Assembly (NCBI RefSeq): GCF_027286325.1
Contig: NZ_CP114588.1
Location: 1,699,317-1,763,316, forward strand
Reading direction: 5' to 3'
DNA: 64,000 bases
DNA from: Salinivibrio kushneri
GTDB lineage: Bacteria; Pseudomonadota; Gammaproteobacteria; Enterobacterales; Vibrionaceae
Part shown: in pieces, positions 57,016 through 64,000 of the stretch
Position numbering within the stretch: the first letter of the stretch is position 1
How the letters are laid out: every line of letters begins with the position of its first letter
Notes under the pieces: model-generated
What the model was told of the DNA's origin: nothing
The model's database searches: none
Seen by the model: only the letters and a program-made list of their open reading frames with translations
Translations under genes and position numbers: made by a program

Positions 57016-57945
57016 TTAAGCATCTTGGTGGGCCAAAAATGCCTCAACATCTGAACGAGAAGGAATCGAGGTTTGCGCGCCACGCTGGGTCACGGATAAT
57101 GCCGCCGCGGCATGCGCAAAGCGAATCGCCTGATAAAGTGTCTGTCCCTCTATCAGTCCTGTCACCAATGCCCCATTAAAGGTATCGCCAGCGGCAGTGG
57201 TATCGACGGCATCGACACGGAACCCAGGAATAAGCTGGCCCGCTTGTTCGCCTTTTTCACTCAGCCACACGCCTTGTTTGCCGAGGGTAATCAATACAGT
57301 CCCTACCCCTTTTTCATGGAGCACGTCCGAAGCCGCTTGCGCACTGGCAGTATCAGTTACCTCGATACCGGTCAGGCTTTGGGCTTCTGTTTCATTCGGG
57401 GTAATAATATCGACTGAGGCAAGAAGCACGTCGCTCAGCGGTGCGGCTGGGGCGGGATTAAGCACCACGTGAGTTTTTGCCGCTTTGGCATGAAACGCCG
57501 CCTTTTCGATACCACACATCGGCGTTTCTAACTGCATCAGCAAGTAGTCAGCCTCGGCTATTTTGTCGAGATCGGCGGTGATGGCCTCTGCTGTCAAAGC
57601 CGCATTGGCTTCTGCCGAGAGCGCAATACTGTTCTCGCCCTGCTCAGTGACTTGGATCATCGCAATCCCAGTCGGTGTATTCGCCTGCACCTTCACCGCA
57701 CTGATATCCATCCCTTCTTGCGCGTAAGATTGACGAATAATTTGTCCATATGCGTCATCACCCACGCTGGCGATAAACGCGACATCGGCACCGCAACGCA
57801 CCGCCGCGACCGCTTGATTGGCCCCTTTGCCGCCGGCAATTACGGCATAATCGTGGCCGTGTAATGTCTCGCCCGGACGCGGAAAGTGAGGGACACGTAA
57901 AACATGGTCAGCATTGACGCTGCCAAGAACAACCAATCGGCTCAT
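57016..57945 (-). CDS. rbsK: ribokinase
   Basis: PfkB-family kinase phosphorylating ribose; 309 residues as E. coli. SVNADHVLRVPHFPRPGETL, GGKGANQAVAA and the catalytic DTTAAGDTFNGALV are present. The codons for EGQTLY (57135-57148 on the other strand) equal a GGGACAG repeat core exactly, without changing protein length. Follows rbsB after a hairpin. Confidence 0.95.
   Translation of the reverse strand: MSRLVVLGSVNADHVLRVPHFPRPGETLHGHDYAVIAGGKGANQAVAAVRCGADVAFIASVGDDAYGQIIRQSYAQEGMDISAVKVQANTPTGIAMIQVTEQGENSIALSAEANAALTAEAITADLDKIAEADYLLMQLETPMCGIEKAAFHAKAAKTHVVLNPAPAAPLSDVLLASVDIITPNETEAQSLTGIEVTDTASAQAASDVLHEKGVGTVLITLGKQGVWLSEKGEQAGQLIPGFRVDAVDTTAAGDTFNGALVTGLIEGQTLYQAIRFAHAAAALSVTQRGAQTSIPSRSDVEAFLAHQDA
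57135..57148 (-). repeat. GGGACAG-core match inside rbsK
   Basis: The 14-mer GGGACAGACACTTT on the rbsK coding strand fits the repeat consensus exactly, but E. coli RbsK has a similar peptide here, so it could be chance. Confidence 0.4.
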
Positions 57946-57970
57946 TACTATTCCTTACCGTTTCTAAATC

Positions 57971-58005
57971 AAAAAAGCACCACCCAGTGCGAACCCGATG
58001 GTGCT
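57971..58005 (-). terminator. attenuator after rbsB
   Basis: AGCACCA (57976-57982) pairs with TGGTGCT (57999-58005); on the minus strand followed by TTTTTTGATT. Would keep rbsB above rbsKR. Confidence 0.65.
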
Positions 58006-58027
58006 CACTATACGTTTCCCTGACGGC

Positions 58028-58921
58028 TTATTCAGCGATCGTTTCTTGGCTGATCACTTTCAGCGGCACAGGAATGTAGATGTCTACCGACTCGCCTTTC
58101 AGCACTTTATCCGCGGTTTCGACACCCAGATCGCCAATCATACCCGGTTGCTGGGCAATGGTCGCAGCCAGATGACCACGTTCAACGGCCGCAATGCCAT
58201 CTTTGGTGCCATCAAAACCGACAATGGTGACATCTTTGCCTGATGCCTGCACCGCGCGCAATGCGCCAAACGCCATTTCATCGTTCTGGGCGAATACCGC
58301 TTCCACATCTGGGTGTGCGGCAAGCAGGTTTTCCATCACGTTCAGACCTTTGGTGCGGTCAAAATCCGCAGGCTGACTGGCGAGTAGCTCAACGTCGGTA
58401 CCCTCGATGGCGTCCATAAAGCCTTCACCACGCTCGCGTGCGGCTGACGTGCCGGCAATACCCTCAAGTTGGATCACTTTGGCACGCTCACCGACTTTAC
58501 CGATGATGTATTCCGCCGCCATTTTACTGCCTTGAGCGTTATCAGAAGCAATATGACTCACCACTTCCCCACGGCTCGCGCCACGGTCTAGGGTGATAAC
58601 CGGGATGTCCGCGCGATTTGCAATACGAATGGCGTTCGAGACCGCGTCAGAGTCAGTCGGATTAATCAAAATGGCTTTAACGCCACGGATGGTTAAATCC
58701 TCCACATTCGACAACTCTTTACTGGCGTCGTTTTGCGAATCAAGCACCAAGAGCTCATAACCAAGATCTTGCGCTTTCTGCTCCGCACCCTCTTTCATGG
58801 TGACAAAAAATGGGTTGTTTAAGGTTGAAACCACGATTGCCATTCTATCTTCCGCTTGCGCACTAATGCTCAGCGTGGACGACAAAAGCGCAGTGGTAAT
58901 CAAGGTAGTCAGTTTTTTCAT
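58028..58921 (-). CDS. rbsB: periplasmic ribose-binding protein
   Basis: Solute-binding protein of the ribose ABC transporter, 297 residues (E. coli 296). Signal peptide about 1-23 (ISAQA|EDR). [42 protein letters not shown] and [12 protein letters not shown] match RbsB. It is also expected to present ribose to a chemoreceptor, as in E. coli. Confidence 0.95.
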   Translation of the reverse strand: MKKLTTLITTALLSSTLSISAQAEDRMAIVVSTLNNPFFVTMKEGAEQKAQDLGYELLVLDSQNDASKELSNVEDLTIRGVKAILINPTDSDAVSNAIRIANRADIPVITLDRGASRGEVVSHIASDNAQGSKMAAEYIIGKVGERAKVIQLEGIAGTSAARERGEGFMDAIEGTDVELLASQPADFDRTKGLNVMENLLAAHPDVEAVFAQNDEMAFGALRAVQASGKDVTIVGFDGTKDGIAAVERGHLAATIAQQPGMIGDLGVETADKVLKGESVDIYIPVPLKVISQETIAE

Positions 58922-58977
58922 GCGTTCAGTCCTTTTGTGTTTGTAGGGTGTTGTTTTTACTTGCTAATTCAACAGAA

Positions 58978-59028
58978 ATAAAAGTGTCTGTCCCGCCAAC
59001 TTAAAGAGAAATAAAGGTGCCTGTCCCA
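58978..59028 (-). repeat. repeat cluster G, rbsC-rbsB gap
   Basis: Two reverse units, 58978-58995 and 59011-59028, each with leading ATAAA on the plus strand. They make up much of the gap between rbsC and rbsB; GGGACAG reads on the operon's coding strand. Confidence 0.85.
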
Positions 59029-59063
59029 ATAAGCTCTGTTTTAAAAAGCTTTGTCTCAAACAG

Positions 59064-60053
59064 CTATTTGTTTTTGGTATCAACCAGCACGGCGAGCAGA
59101 ATCACCACCGCTTTGGCAATCATTTGGTAGTAAGACGATACGTCCAGCAGGTTAAGGGCGTTGTTCAAAAAGCCGATAATCAGCGCCCCAATCAATGTGC
59201 CCATGATCTTGCCTTTACCGCCCATCAGGCTGGTGCCGCCCAGCACCACAGCCGCAATCGCATCAAGCTCATAGCCAGTACCGGCAGTCGGTTGTCCAGA
59301 GGACAGGCGCGAGGTAACGATGATCCCTGCCAGCGCCGCGAGCATGCCACATAGGCTATACACGCCCACCTTGATTCGATCGACATTAATGCCCGACAAC
59401 CGCGCCGCCGATTCATTACCACCGAGTGCGTAAATATAACGGCCAAAACGGGTGTGATTAAGCAGATACCAAGCACCGATAAACACAATTGCCATCAGCC
59501 ACACGGGGACGGGAATGCCCAACAGGTAGCCGGTACCAAACCAGGCAAACGCATCGGCGGTATCAGTAAAGCCCGTTGAGATGGGGCGACCATCGGTATA
59601 CACCATGGTGACACCGCGATAGAGGGTCATGGCTACCAAGGTGGCGATAAATGCCTGCACCTTGCCTTTGGCCACCACGACGCCAGTCATGGCGCCAATC
59701 GCCGCGCCTGCAAACAAGGCGGTAGGTACCGCCACTAACACGGGCACCTCAACCGCAATCAAACTCGCGGCAAACGCGCCGCACAGCGCCAACACCGAGC
59801 CAACACTCAGGTCGATACCCGCGGTTAAAATCACCAATGTCATCCCCACGGCAATAATGGCGTTCACCGAGGTTTGACGTAGGATGTTAAGCAGGTTGTC
59901 GACCATGAAAAAGTTGCTGTTTAAAAATGACATCACCACGATCAGCACCAACAAGGCAATGAGCGATTTTTGCTCAATCAACCACGCTTTGCTGAACAGG
60001 GGCTTGCGTCCATCTTCTGACGGCTGGGACTTATTCATTGCATTCTCGCTCAT
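59064..60053 (-). CDS. rbsC: ribose ABC transporter permease
   Basis: Inner membrane permease of 329 residues (E. coli 321) with about eight to ten hydrophobic segments. [17 protein letters not shown] and [21 protein letters not shown] are family signatures. Overlaps rbsA by 4 bp. Confidence 0.95.
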   Translation of the reverse strand: MSENAMNKSQPSEDGRKPLFSKAWLIEQKSLIALLVLIVVMSFLNSNFFMVDNLLNILRQTSVNAIIAVGMTLVILTAGIDLSVGSVLALCGAFAASLIAVEVPVLVAVPTALFAGAAIGAMTGVVVAKGKVQAFIATLVAMTLYRGVTMVYTDGRPISTGFTDTADAFAWFGTGYLLGIPVPVWLMAIVFIGAWYLLNHTRFGRYIYALGGNESAARLSGINVDRIKVGVYSLCGMLAALAGIIVTSRLSSGQPTAGTGYELDAIAAVVLGGTSLMGGKGKIMGTLIGALIIGFLNNALNLLDVSSYYQMIAKAVVILLAVLVDTKNK

Positions 60054-61555
60054 GCTGCATCCTCATTGGCATCTTTGCCTACCGCACAGGCAAGCAGGGT
60101 TTCTTGGTTAGCGTCTTTGGCATCAAACTCACCGCATACGCGGCCTTCGTGCATCACTAAGATGCGGTCGCTCATGCCGAGTACTTCGGGCATTTCTGAC
60201 GACACCAAGATGATGCTCATGCCCTCGGCTTTAAATTGGTTAATTAGCTGATAAATCTCTTTTTTGGCACCGACATCGACCCCCCGAGTCGGCTCATCCA
60301 AGATCAGCACTTTCGGTTTAGTCATCAGCCCTTTAGCGATCGCCACTTTCTGCTGATTCCCGCCCGATAAGTTGCCAATGATTTGCTCGCGGGTGGGGGT
60401 TTTGATGTTGAAAAGACGGATAAAATCATCCACTGCCATCACTTCATCGCGCGGCTGTATTTTGCCCCAGTGGGTGAGCTTATCGAGTGCACTGAGCGAC
60501 ATGTTGTCTTTCACCGATAACCCCAGCACCAAGCCCTCGCCTTTGCGGTCTTCAGAGATGTAAGCAATGCCGTTGGCCAGCGCATCTTGCGGACTCACGG
60601 GGTTAATCACCTTGCCATCAAGCCGAATCACGCCGGCATCACGCGGCATGGCACCATAGATAATTTTCATTAACTCCGTGCGCCCGGCGCCCATCAGGCC
60701 CGATACACCCAGAATTTCACTACGGTGCAGCTGAAAACTCACCGCTTCCACCCCGTGGCCGCTGACATTTTCCACCTCAAGGCTTATTCCATCAGGGGTG
60801 ACGTCACTTCGTGGATATTGTTCGGCGAGTTTGCGGCCCACCATCATTTCAATCAGGCCGTCTTCATCGGTATCACTAACGGGACACTCACCAATAAACT
60901 TGCCGTCACGTAATACGGTGATCCGATCGCAAATCTCAAAAATTTCTTTTAGTCGGTGAGAGATATAAACAATGCCGCAGCCTTGTGCTCGCAGCTCGTT
61001 GATCACCGCAAACAGCGAGGCGGTTTCGGTGTCGGTCAAAGCATCGGTCGGCTCATCCATAATGATCACCTGCGACTCAAACGACAGCGCTTTGGCTATT
61101 TCCACCATCTGCTGCTCACCTAAACTCAAGCTGCCAAGTGGCGTGGTGCCACGTGCTTTCACATTTAAACGCGCCAACAGCTTATCGGCTTCTTCAGCCA
61201 TCTTGGTCCAGTCAATCTTGCCAAACCGGTTAGTAAACTCGCGGCCTAAGAAGATGTTCTCTGCAATGGTCAGCTCTGGGATCAAATTGAGCTCTTGGTG
61301 AATAATACTGATCCCCGCTTGCTGCGAATCACGCGGTCCTTTAAACGAAACCGGCTCACCTTGATAGTTCACATCGCCACTGTCGGCGTGATAAATCCCG
61401 GTGAGGACCTTCATCAAGGTAGACTTGCCCGCGCCATTCTCGCCGAGTAGCGCCATTACCTCTCCGGGATAGACATTTAAGCTCGCCTCATCGAGGGCAC
61501 GCACCCCGGGGAAGGTTTTTACGACTTGGCGGAGTTGTAAGATAGGTTGCGTCAT
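60050..61555 (-). CDS. rbsA: ribose ABC transporter ATPase
   Basis: Double ATP-binding protein, 501 residues as in E. coli, from ATG 61555; the frame extends upstream into rbsD without start signals. First half: Walker [10 protein letters not shown], signature LSLGEQQM, Walker B IIMDEPTD. Second half has a degenerate Walker A (GLMGAGRTE) and [21 protein letters not shown], as usual for Rbs[19 protein letters not shown] begins the protein. Confidence 0.95.
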   Translation of the reverse strand: MTQPILQLRQVVKTFPGVRALDEASLNVYPGEVMALLGENGAGKSTLMKVLTGIYHADSGDVNYQGEPVSFKGPRDSQQAGISIIHQELNLIPELTIAENIFLGREFTNRFGKIDWTKMAEEADKLLARLNVKARGTTPLGSLSLGEQQMVEIAKALSFESQVIIMDEPTDALTDTETASLFAVINELRAQGCGIVYISHRLKEIFEICDRITVLRDGKFIGECPVSDTDEDGLIEMMVGRKLAEQYPRSDVTPDGISLEVENVSGHGVEAVSFQLHRSEILGVSGLMGAGRTELMKIIYGAMPRDAGVIRLDGKVINPVSPQDALANGIAYISEDRKGEGLVLGLSVKDNMSLSALDKLTHWGKIQPRDEVMAVDDFIRLFNIKTPTREQIIGNLSGGNQQKVAIAKGLMTKPKVLILDEPTRGVDVGAKKEIYQLINQFKAEGMSIILVSSEMPEVLGMSDRILVMHEGRVCGEFDAKDANQETLLACAVGKDANEDAA

Positions 61556-61578
61556 CGTGGTTACTCGCTTAGGCCCAC

Positions 61579-61998
61579 CTAAAAGGTGACACCGGCTTGA
61601 AAAATCACATTGGCATAAGGCGTGCACTCTCCGGTGCGCACCACCGCTTTGCTCTGCACCGTGCGAGCTTTAAACGCCTCGTGGCTGATCGTGGTCACAC
61701 TGATCGGCTGCTGACACGCAGCACTCTCTTGCTCTAGTCGCGCAAGCAAGGCTTGGTGCAGCGCCGGGCTAACTGCTGCAAGCTCTTCCGCAATCACCAC
61801 GGACTCAATACAGGTGTGAGTTAACACCGCCTCGACCGTCTGCATAAAGCTCGGCACCCCTTGGGTCAGCGCCAAATCAATACGCGACACCGAGTTCGGG
61901 ATCGGCAGCCCCGCATCACACACCGTCAATTCATCGGTGTGTCCGATTTGGGTTACGACTTGTGCAAGCTCTGGATGGAGCAAACCATGCTTATTCAT
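61579..61998 (-). CDS. rbsD: D-ribose pyranase
   Basis: Interconverts pyranose and furanose forms of ribose; 139 residues as E. coli. Signatures: [34 protein letters not shown] (catalytic His about 20) and [19 protein letters not shown] at the C-terminus. First gene of the operon. Confidence 0.95.
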   Translation of the reverse strand: MNKHGLLHPELAQVVTQIGHTDELTVCDAGLPIPNSVSRIDLALTQGVPSFMQTVEAVLTHTCIESVVIAEELAAVSPALHQALLARLEQESAACQQPISVTTISHEAFKARTVQSKAVVRTGECTPYANVIFQAGVTF

Positions 61999-62091
61999 TC
62001 ATCACCTTCTCACTCACGATGGACTTAATCAGCGCTCACTGTGCGCTGGCACGTTTTCTTATGATCAGCGTTTTCCCTAAGGAAAAACGCC

Positions 62092-62107
62092 ATCGAAACG
62101 TTTCGAT
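62092..62107 (-). promoter_or_regulatory. RbsR operator
   Basis: ATCGAAACGTTTCGAT, a perfect 16-bp palindrome with the CGAAACGTTTCG core of the E. coli RbsR operator, 94 bp before rbsD. A near-palindromic GCGTTTTCC...GGAAAAACGC (62068-62090) lies between it and the gene. Confidence 0.75.
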
Positions 62108-62142
62108 ATAGGCAAATAATGCAGATGAAAGAAAAATTTCAC

Positions 62143-62163
62143 CATCTGTAAACATCACAGATG
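62143..62163 (-). promoter_or_regulatory. possible CRP site of the rbs operon
   Basis: Inverted repeat CATCTGT...ACAGATG contains TGTGA on the minus strand as a CRP half-site. About 36 bp upstream of the operator. The second half deviates from consensus. Confidence 0.35.
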
Positions 62164-62515
62164 TGAGAAGGATCGACTATTGATATTGGAATCATTAGTA
62201 AAGGGAGAGATGAATCACACGGAGGGCCTGGGTTAGATAGAGACTAGAAGCGAAGCGATCTCGAACCAGGCGTAGGTCGGACAAGCGCCGGGGTAATGTT
62301 AATCTTATAACTCGATGTAGCCGCGCGCCTCCGACATCGATGTTAAATTTGACTCCGAACGTGACAGGCGCCCGTTAACATGGCGCATGATTTTTGACAC
62401 GGTGCCGGGGCTTGTGTCACCTACGCCAATGGCCCCTTCGGGCTTAAGTGTAGAAAAAGTCCCTAGGCACAGCTTTACGCTTTTCCTAACCTCTCGTTTC
62501 TAGAAGCGCAGCGTC
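62164..62515. other. gene-free stretch between rbsD and small ORF, with second repeat type
   Basis: No supported gene. Contains one copy (62264-62329) of a diverged repeat whose partner is at 62834-62900. The sequence CGTAGGTCGGACAAGCGCC in it resembles enterobacterial REP sequence in style. Short inverted pieces follow (GACACGGTGCC...; AAGCGAAGCG). Confidence 0.45.
62264..62329. repeat. second repeat type, copy 1
   Basis: Begins AACCAGGCGTAGGTCGG and ends CCGCGCGCC. Aligns over about 66 bases with 62834-62900 at, by eye, roughly 65-70 % identity; both ends are better conserved than the middle. Confidence 0.55.
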
Positions 62516-62710
62516 TCAGTTCTCGTCCTTCTCCATCGGCTCACTCAAACCCGGCACCGCTTGGCAAAACGTGCATTCTTCATTATCCACCGAGGCACCG
62601 CCCGACTCGACATAGCGAATACGATGACTCGCTTTGCCTCGGTTAGCCGACACCGCAAACCGCCGCTGGTCACGCTCGGGAATGGTCTTTTCTGTGTCAC
62701 GCTCAGCCAT
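62516..62710 (-). CDS. small conserved-looking protein with CxxC motif
   Basis: I do not recognise this 64-residue protein. ATG 62710 has the strong ribosome site AAGGAGA seven bases upstream, the best in the neighbourhood, which is the main reason to call it. The protein is highly charged (MAERDTEKTIPERDQRR), then GKASHRIRYVESGGAS, and carries ECTFC near the C-terminus, a possible metal-binding pair. The longer frame to 62923 runs into repeat sequence and is not used. It lies between rbsD and galU on the same strand, likely in its own unit. Confidence 0.65.
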   Translation of the reverse strand: MAERDTEKTIPERDQRRFAVSANRGKASHRIRYVESGGASVDNEECTFCQAVPGLSEPMEKDEN

Positions 62711-62781
62711 GGGTTGTCTCCTTAAAATACCGGGAACTACTCTGCTGTATGTTAACTTTACCACCCCTAAGTCGCCTAACC

Positions 62782-62797
62782 AAAAGTGCCTGTCCCG
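62782..62797 (-). repeat. GGGACAG unit
   Basis: Single reverse unit AAAAGTGCCTGTCCCG upstream of the small CxxC gene. Confidence 0.8.
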
Positions 62798-62833
62798 ATA
62801 ACTACCTCCGATAACTAGAATCATCAATGTTAA

Positions 62834-62900
62834 AACCAAGCGTAGTTCGGTATAAGCGCCAGAACAGTGCCAATAATTATCGTAGTATCGGCCGCGCGCC
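62834..62900. repeat. second repeat type, copy 2
   Basis: Begins AACCAAGCGTAGTTCGG and ends GGCCGCGCGCC; partner of 62264-62329. Confidence 0.55.
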
Positions 62901-62950
62901 CGTTGCACGGCGCCATCAGACATTAGGGCTAAAGATTAACCTCGATCGTA

Positions 62951-62968
62951 ATAAAAGTGTCTGTCCTC
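62951..62968 (-). repeat. GGGACAG unit
   Basis: Single reverse unit ATAAAAGTGTCTGTCCTC, degenerate by one C, just beyond the galU terminator. Confidence 0.75.
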
Positions 62969-62992
62969 TTAAAATGCTCATAAAAGGAGTGT

Positions 62993-63018
62993 AAAAAAGG
63001 CGCCATTAAGGCGCCATA
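62993..63018 (-). terminator. terminator of galU
   Basis: GGCGCC (62999-63004) and GGCGCC (63010-63015) pair, with flanking T/A extending the stem; on the minus strand the T-run TTTTTTAC follows. Confidence 0.82.
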
Positions 63019-63043
63019 ATCGGTCAATAAGAAGAATCTTCCG

Positions 63044-63919
63044 TTACGCGGGGACAGGCGCCTCTTGCTTTTGCTCAGCGCTTTCGGTCGGTTTGCCGAG
63101 ATATACATGCTGATACGCGTAGTTTGTGGCTTCAATGTAGCCTTCAACCGATCCACAATCGAATCGCTCACCCTCAAATTCATATGCAAGCACACAGCCG
63201 CGTTTCGCTTGTTCAAGCAAGGCATCAGTAATTTGAATCTCGCCACCTTTACCTGGCTGCGTGTTTTCTAGGATCTCAAAAATATCTGGGGTAAGAATAT
63301 AGCGACCTATGATTGCCATATTACTCGGAGCATCTTCCGGTGCGGGTTTTTCAACCATACTGTCTACGCGAAATAAGCCGGACTCTAGCTTGCTGCCGCT
63401 AATCACACCATATTTGTGTGTTTCTTCTTTTGGTACACGTTGCACCGCAACAATCGAGCAGCGATAGTGGTTGTAAAGCTCCACCATTTGCTTAAGCACT
63501 GTGTCGCCACCAAGGTTCAAGCAAAGATCGTCCGCTAGCACGACGGCGAATGGGTTATCTCCCACCAGCTGTTTACCCGTCAGAATCGCATGGCCTAACC
63601 CTTTCATTTCATTTTGGCGAATGTAGGTGTATGAGGCAGATTGGATCAGCGCACGAACATCCGTCAGTAAGGCTTCTTTTTTGGTGCCACTGATTTGATG
63701 CTCAAGTTCGTAGTTTTTATCGAAATGATCCATCAAGGCATGTTTGCCACGGCCAGTCACAATGCCCATATGTTTCACACCAGCTTGAATGGCTTCATCA
63801 ACGCCATATTCAATCAAAGGCTTATTAACAATCGGCATCATTTCTTTGGGCATGGATTTGGTGGCTGGTAAAAATCGCGTGCCATATCCTGCTGCTGGGA
63901 ATAAGCAGTGCTTGATCAT
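63044..63919 (-). CDS. galU: UTP-glucose-1-phosphate uridylyltransferase
   Basis: Makes UDP-glucose for polysaccharide and lipopolysaccharide synthesis; 291 residues. N-terminal nucleotide site FPAAGYGTRFLPATKSMPKEM (glycine-rich loop and Lys), VLADDLCL with the metal Asp, and FDCGSVEGYIEATNYAY. AGGAG lies six bases before ATG 63919. The last codons (EAPVPA) come from a GGGGACAGGCGCC repeat unit on the opposite strand, so the C-terminal tail is repeat-derived. Confidence 0.95.
   Translation of the reverse strand: MIKHCLFPAAGYGTRFLPATKSMPKEMMPIVNKPLIEYGVDEAIQAGVKHMGIVTGRGKHALMDHFDKNYELEHQISGTKKEALLTDVRALIQSASYTYIRQNEMKGLGHAILTGKQLVGDNPFAVVLADDLCLNLGGDTVLKQMVELYNHYRCSIVAVQRVPKEETHKYGVISGSKLESGLFRVDSMVEKPAPEDAPSNMAIIGRYILTPDIFEILENTQPGKGGEIQITDALLEQAKRGCVLAYEFEGERFDCGSVEGYIEATNYAYQHVYLGKPTESAEQKQEAPVPA
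63050..63062 (+). repeat. GGGACAG unit forming the galU 3' end
   Basis: Unit GGGGACAGGCGCC overlaps the last galU codons. It is the only unit in this part with GGGACAG on the non-coding strand. Confidence 0.65.
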
Positions 63920-63943
63920 GTTCGCTCCTAGCTATCTGACGTT

Positions 63944-63949
63944 ATTATA
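63944..63949 (-). promoter_or_regulatory. -10 element of galU
   Basis: TATAAT on the minus strand, 25 bp before the galU ATG. No good -35 hexamer at 16-18 bp. Confidence 0.4.
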
Positions 63950-64000
63950 TTCGAAATTTCTTAAACTCACGGCTAAAAAAAGCAGGCAATGCTGTAAAAC

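Noticed and set aside
62516..62923. Longer 135-residue version of the small CxxC protein
   Set aside because: The extra N-terminal part is coded by repeat sequence, whereas the internal ATG at 62710 has a strong ribosome site.
41341..63062. CRISPR array made by the GGGACAG units
   Set aside because: Spacing is irregular, units occur in both directions and inside genes, and no cas gene is present.

Overview
The window comes from a gammaproteobacterium, most likely a member of the Vibrionaceae of roughly 50 % GC (Salinivibrio or Grimontia type; this is inference, no 16S gene is present). The reasons are the gene order rne-chiS-chitin operon, a TfoX/Sxy regulator, an AspS-type pilotin, a vibrio-like aminopeptidase, and dense tRNA clusters with near-identical repeats.

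Layout. 1-567: minus-strand tRNA operon (Cys, fMet, Gly, fMet, Gly, fMet...) built of 226-bp tandem units and running off the left edge. 0.9-13.2 kb: secreted M28 aminopeptidase, two 2OG-Fe(II) oxygenases, a polyamine pair (puuB-like / potD), ltaE, a Lon-type protease, feoABC. 13.4-14.2 kb: a Fic protein with a convergent overlapping small ORF that looks like its antitoxin. 14.3-14.9 kb: second tRNA cluster (Cys, fMet, Gly, Leu) with a broken tRNA-fMet copy. 15.1-20.2 kb: tfoX, LON-domain protein, HDOD protein, lysO, ptsG. 20.7-31.3 kb: a long minus-strand core block (yceD-rpmF-plsX-fabH-fabD-fabG-acpP-fabF-pabC-mltG-tmk-holB-tatD) for fatty acid synthesis and housekeeping. 31.6-37.6 kb: maf, HAD phosphatase, rluC, rne.

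37.9-51.9 kb is the chitin oligosaccharide locus: the hybrid sensor ChiS, then cbp, two permeases, two ATPases, a family 9 glucosaminidase-like enzyme and a family 20 hexosaminidase, with a good CRP site placed for class I activation. Compared with the V. cholerae locus as I remember it, the glucosamine kinase, chitobiose phosphorylase and phosphoglucomutase genes are absent. 52.0-55.9 kb: miaE, a REP-associated tyrosine transposase (RAYT), a YciI protein, a pilotin-like lipoprotein and a pseudouridine synthase. 56.0-62.0 kb: the ribose operon rbsDACBKR on the minus strand with its operator. 62.5-63.9 kb: a small unknown protein and galU.

The most unusual structure is a family of short repeats (core GGGACAG[A/G/T]CAC, often followed by TTT). 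I count about 27 units by eye between 41.3 and 63.1 kb and none left of 41.3 kb. They flank the RAYT gene on both sides, form perfect or near-perfect inverted pairs, fill intergenic gaps of the chitin and ribose operons, and occur as two in-frame clusters inside the family 9 hydrolase gene, which stays open. One unit forms the C-terminal codons of galU. In the operons most units carry the GGGACAG sequence on the coding strand.
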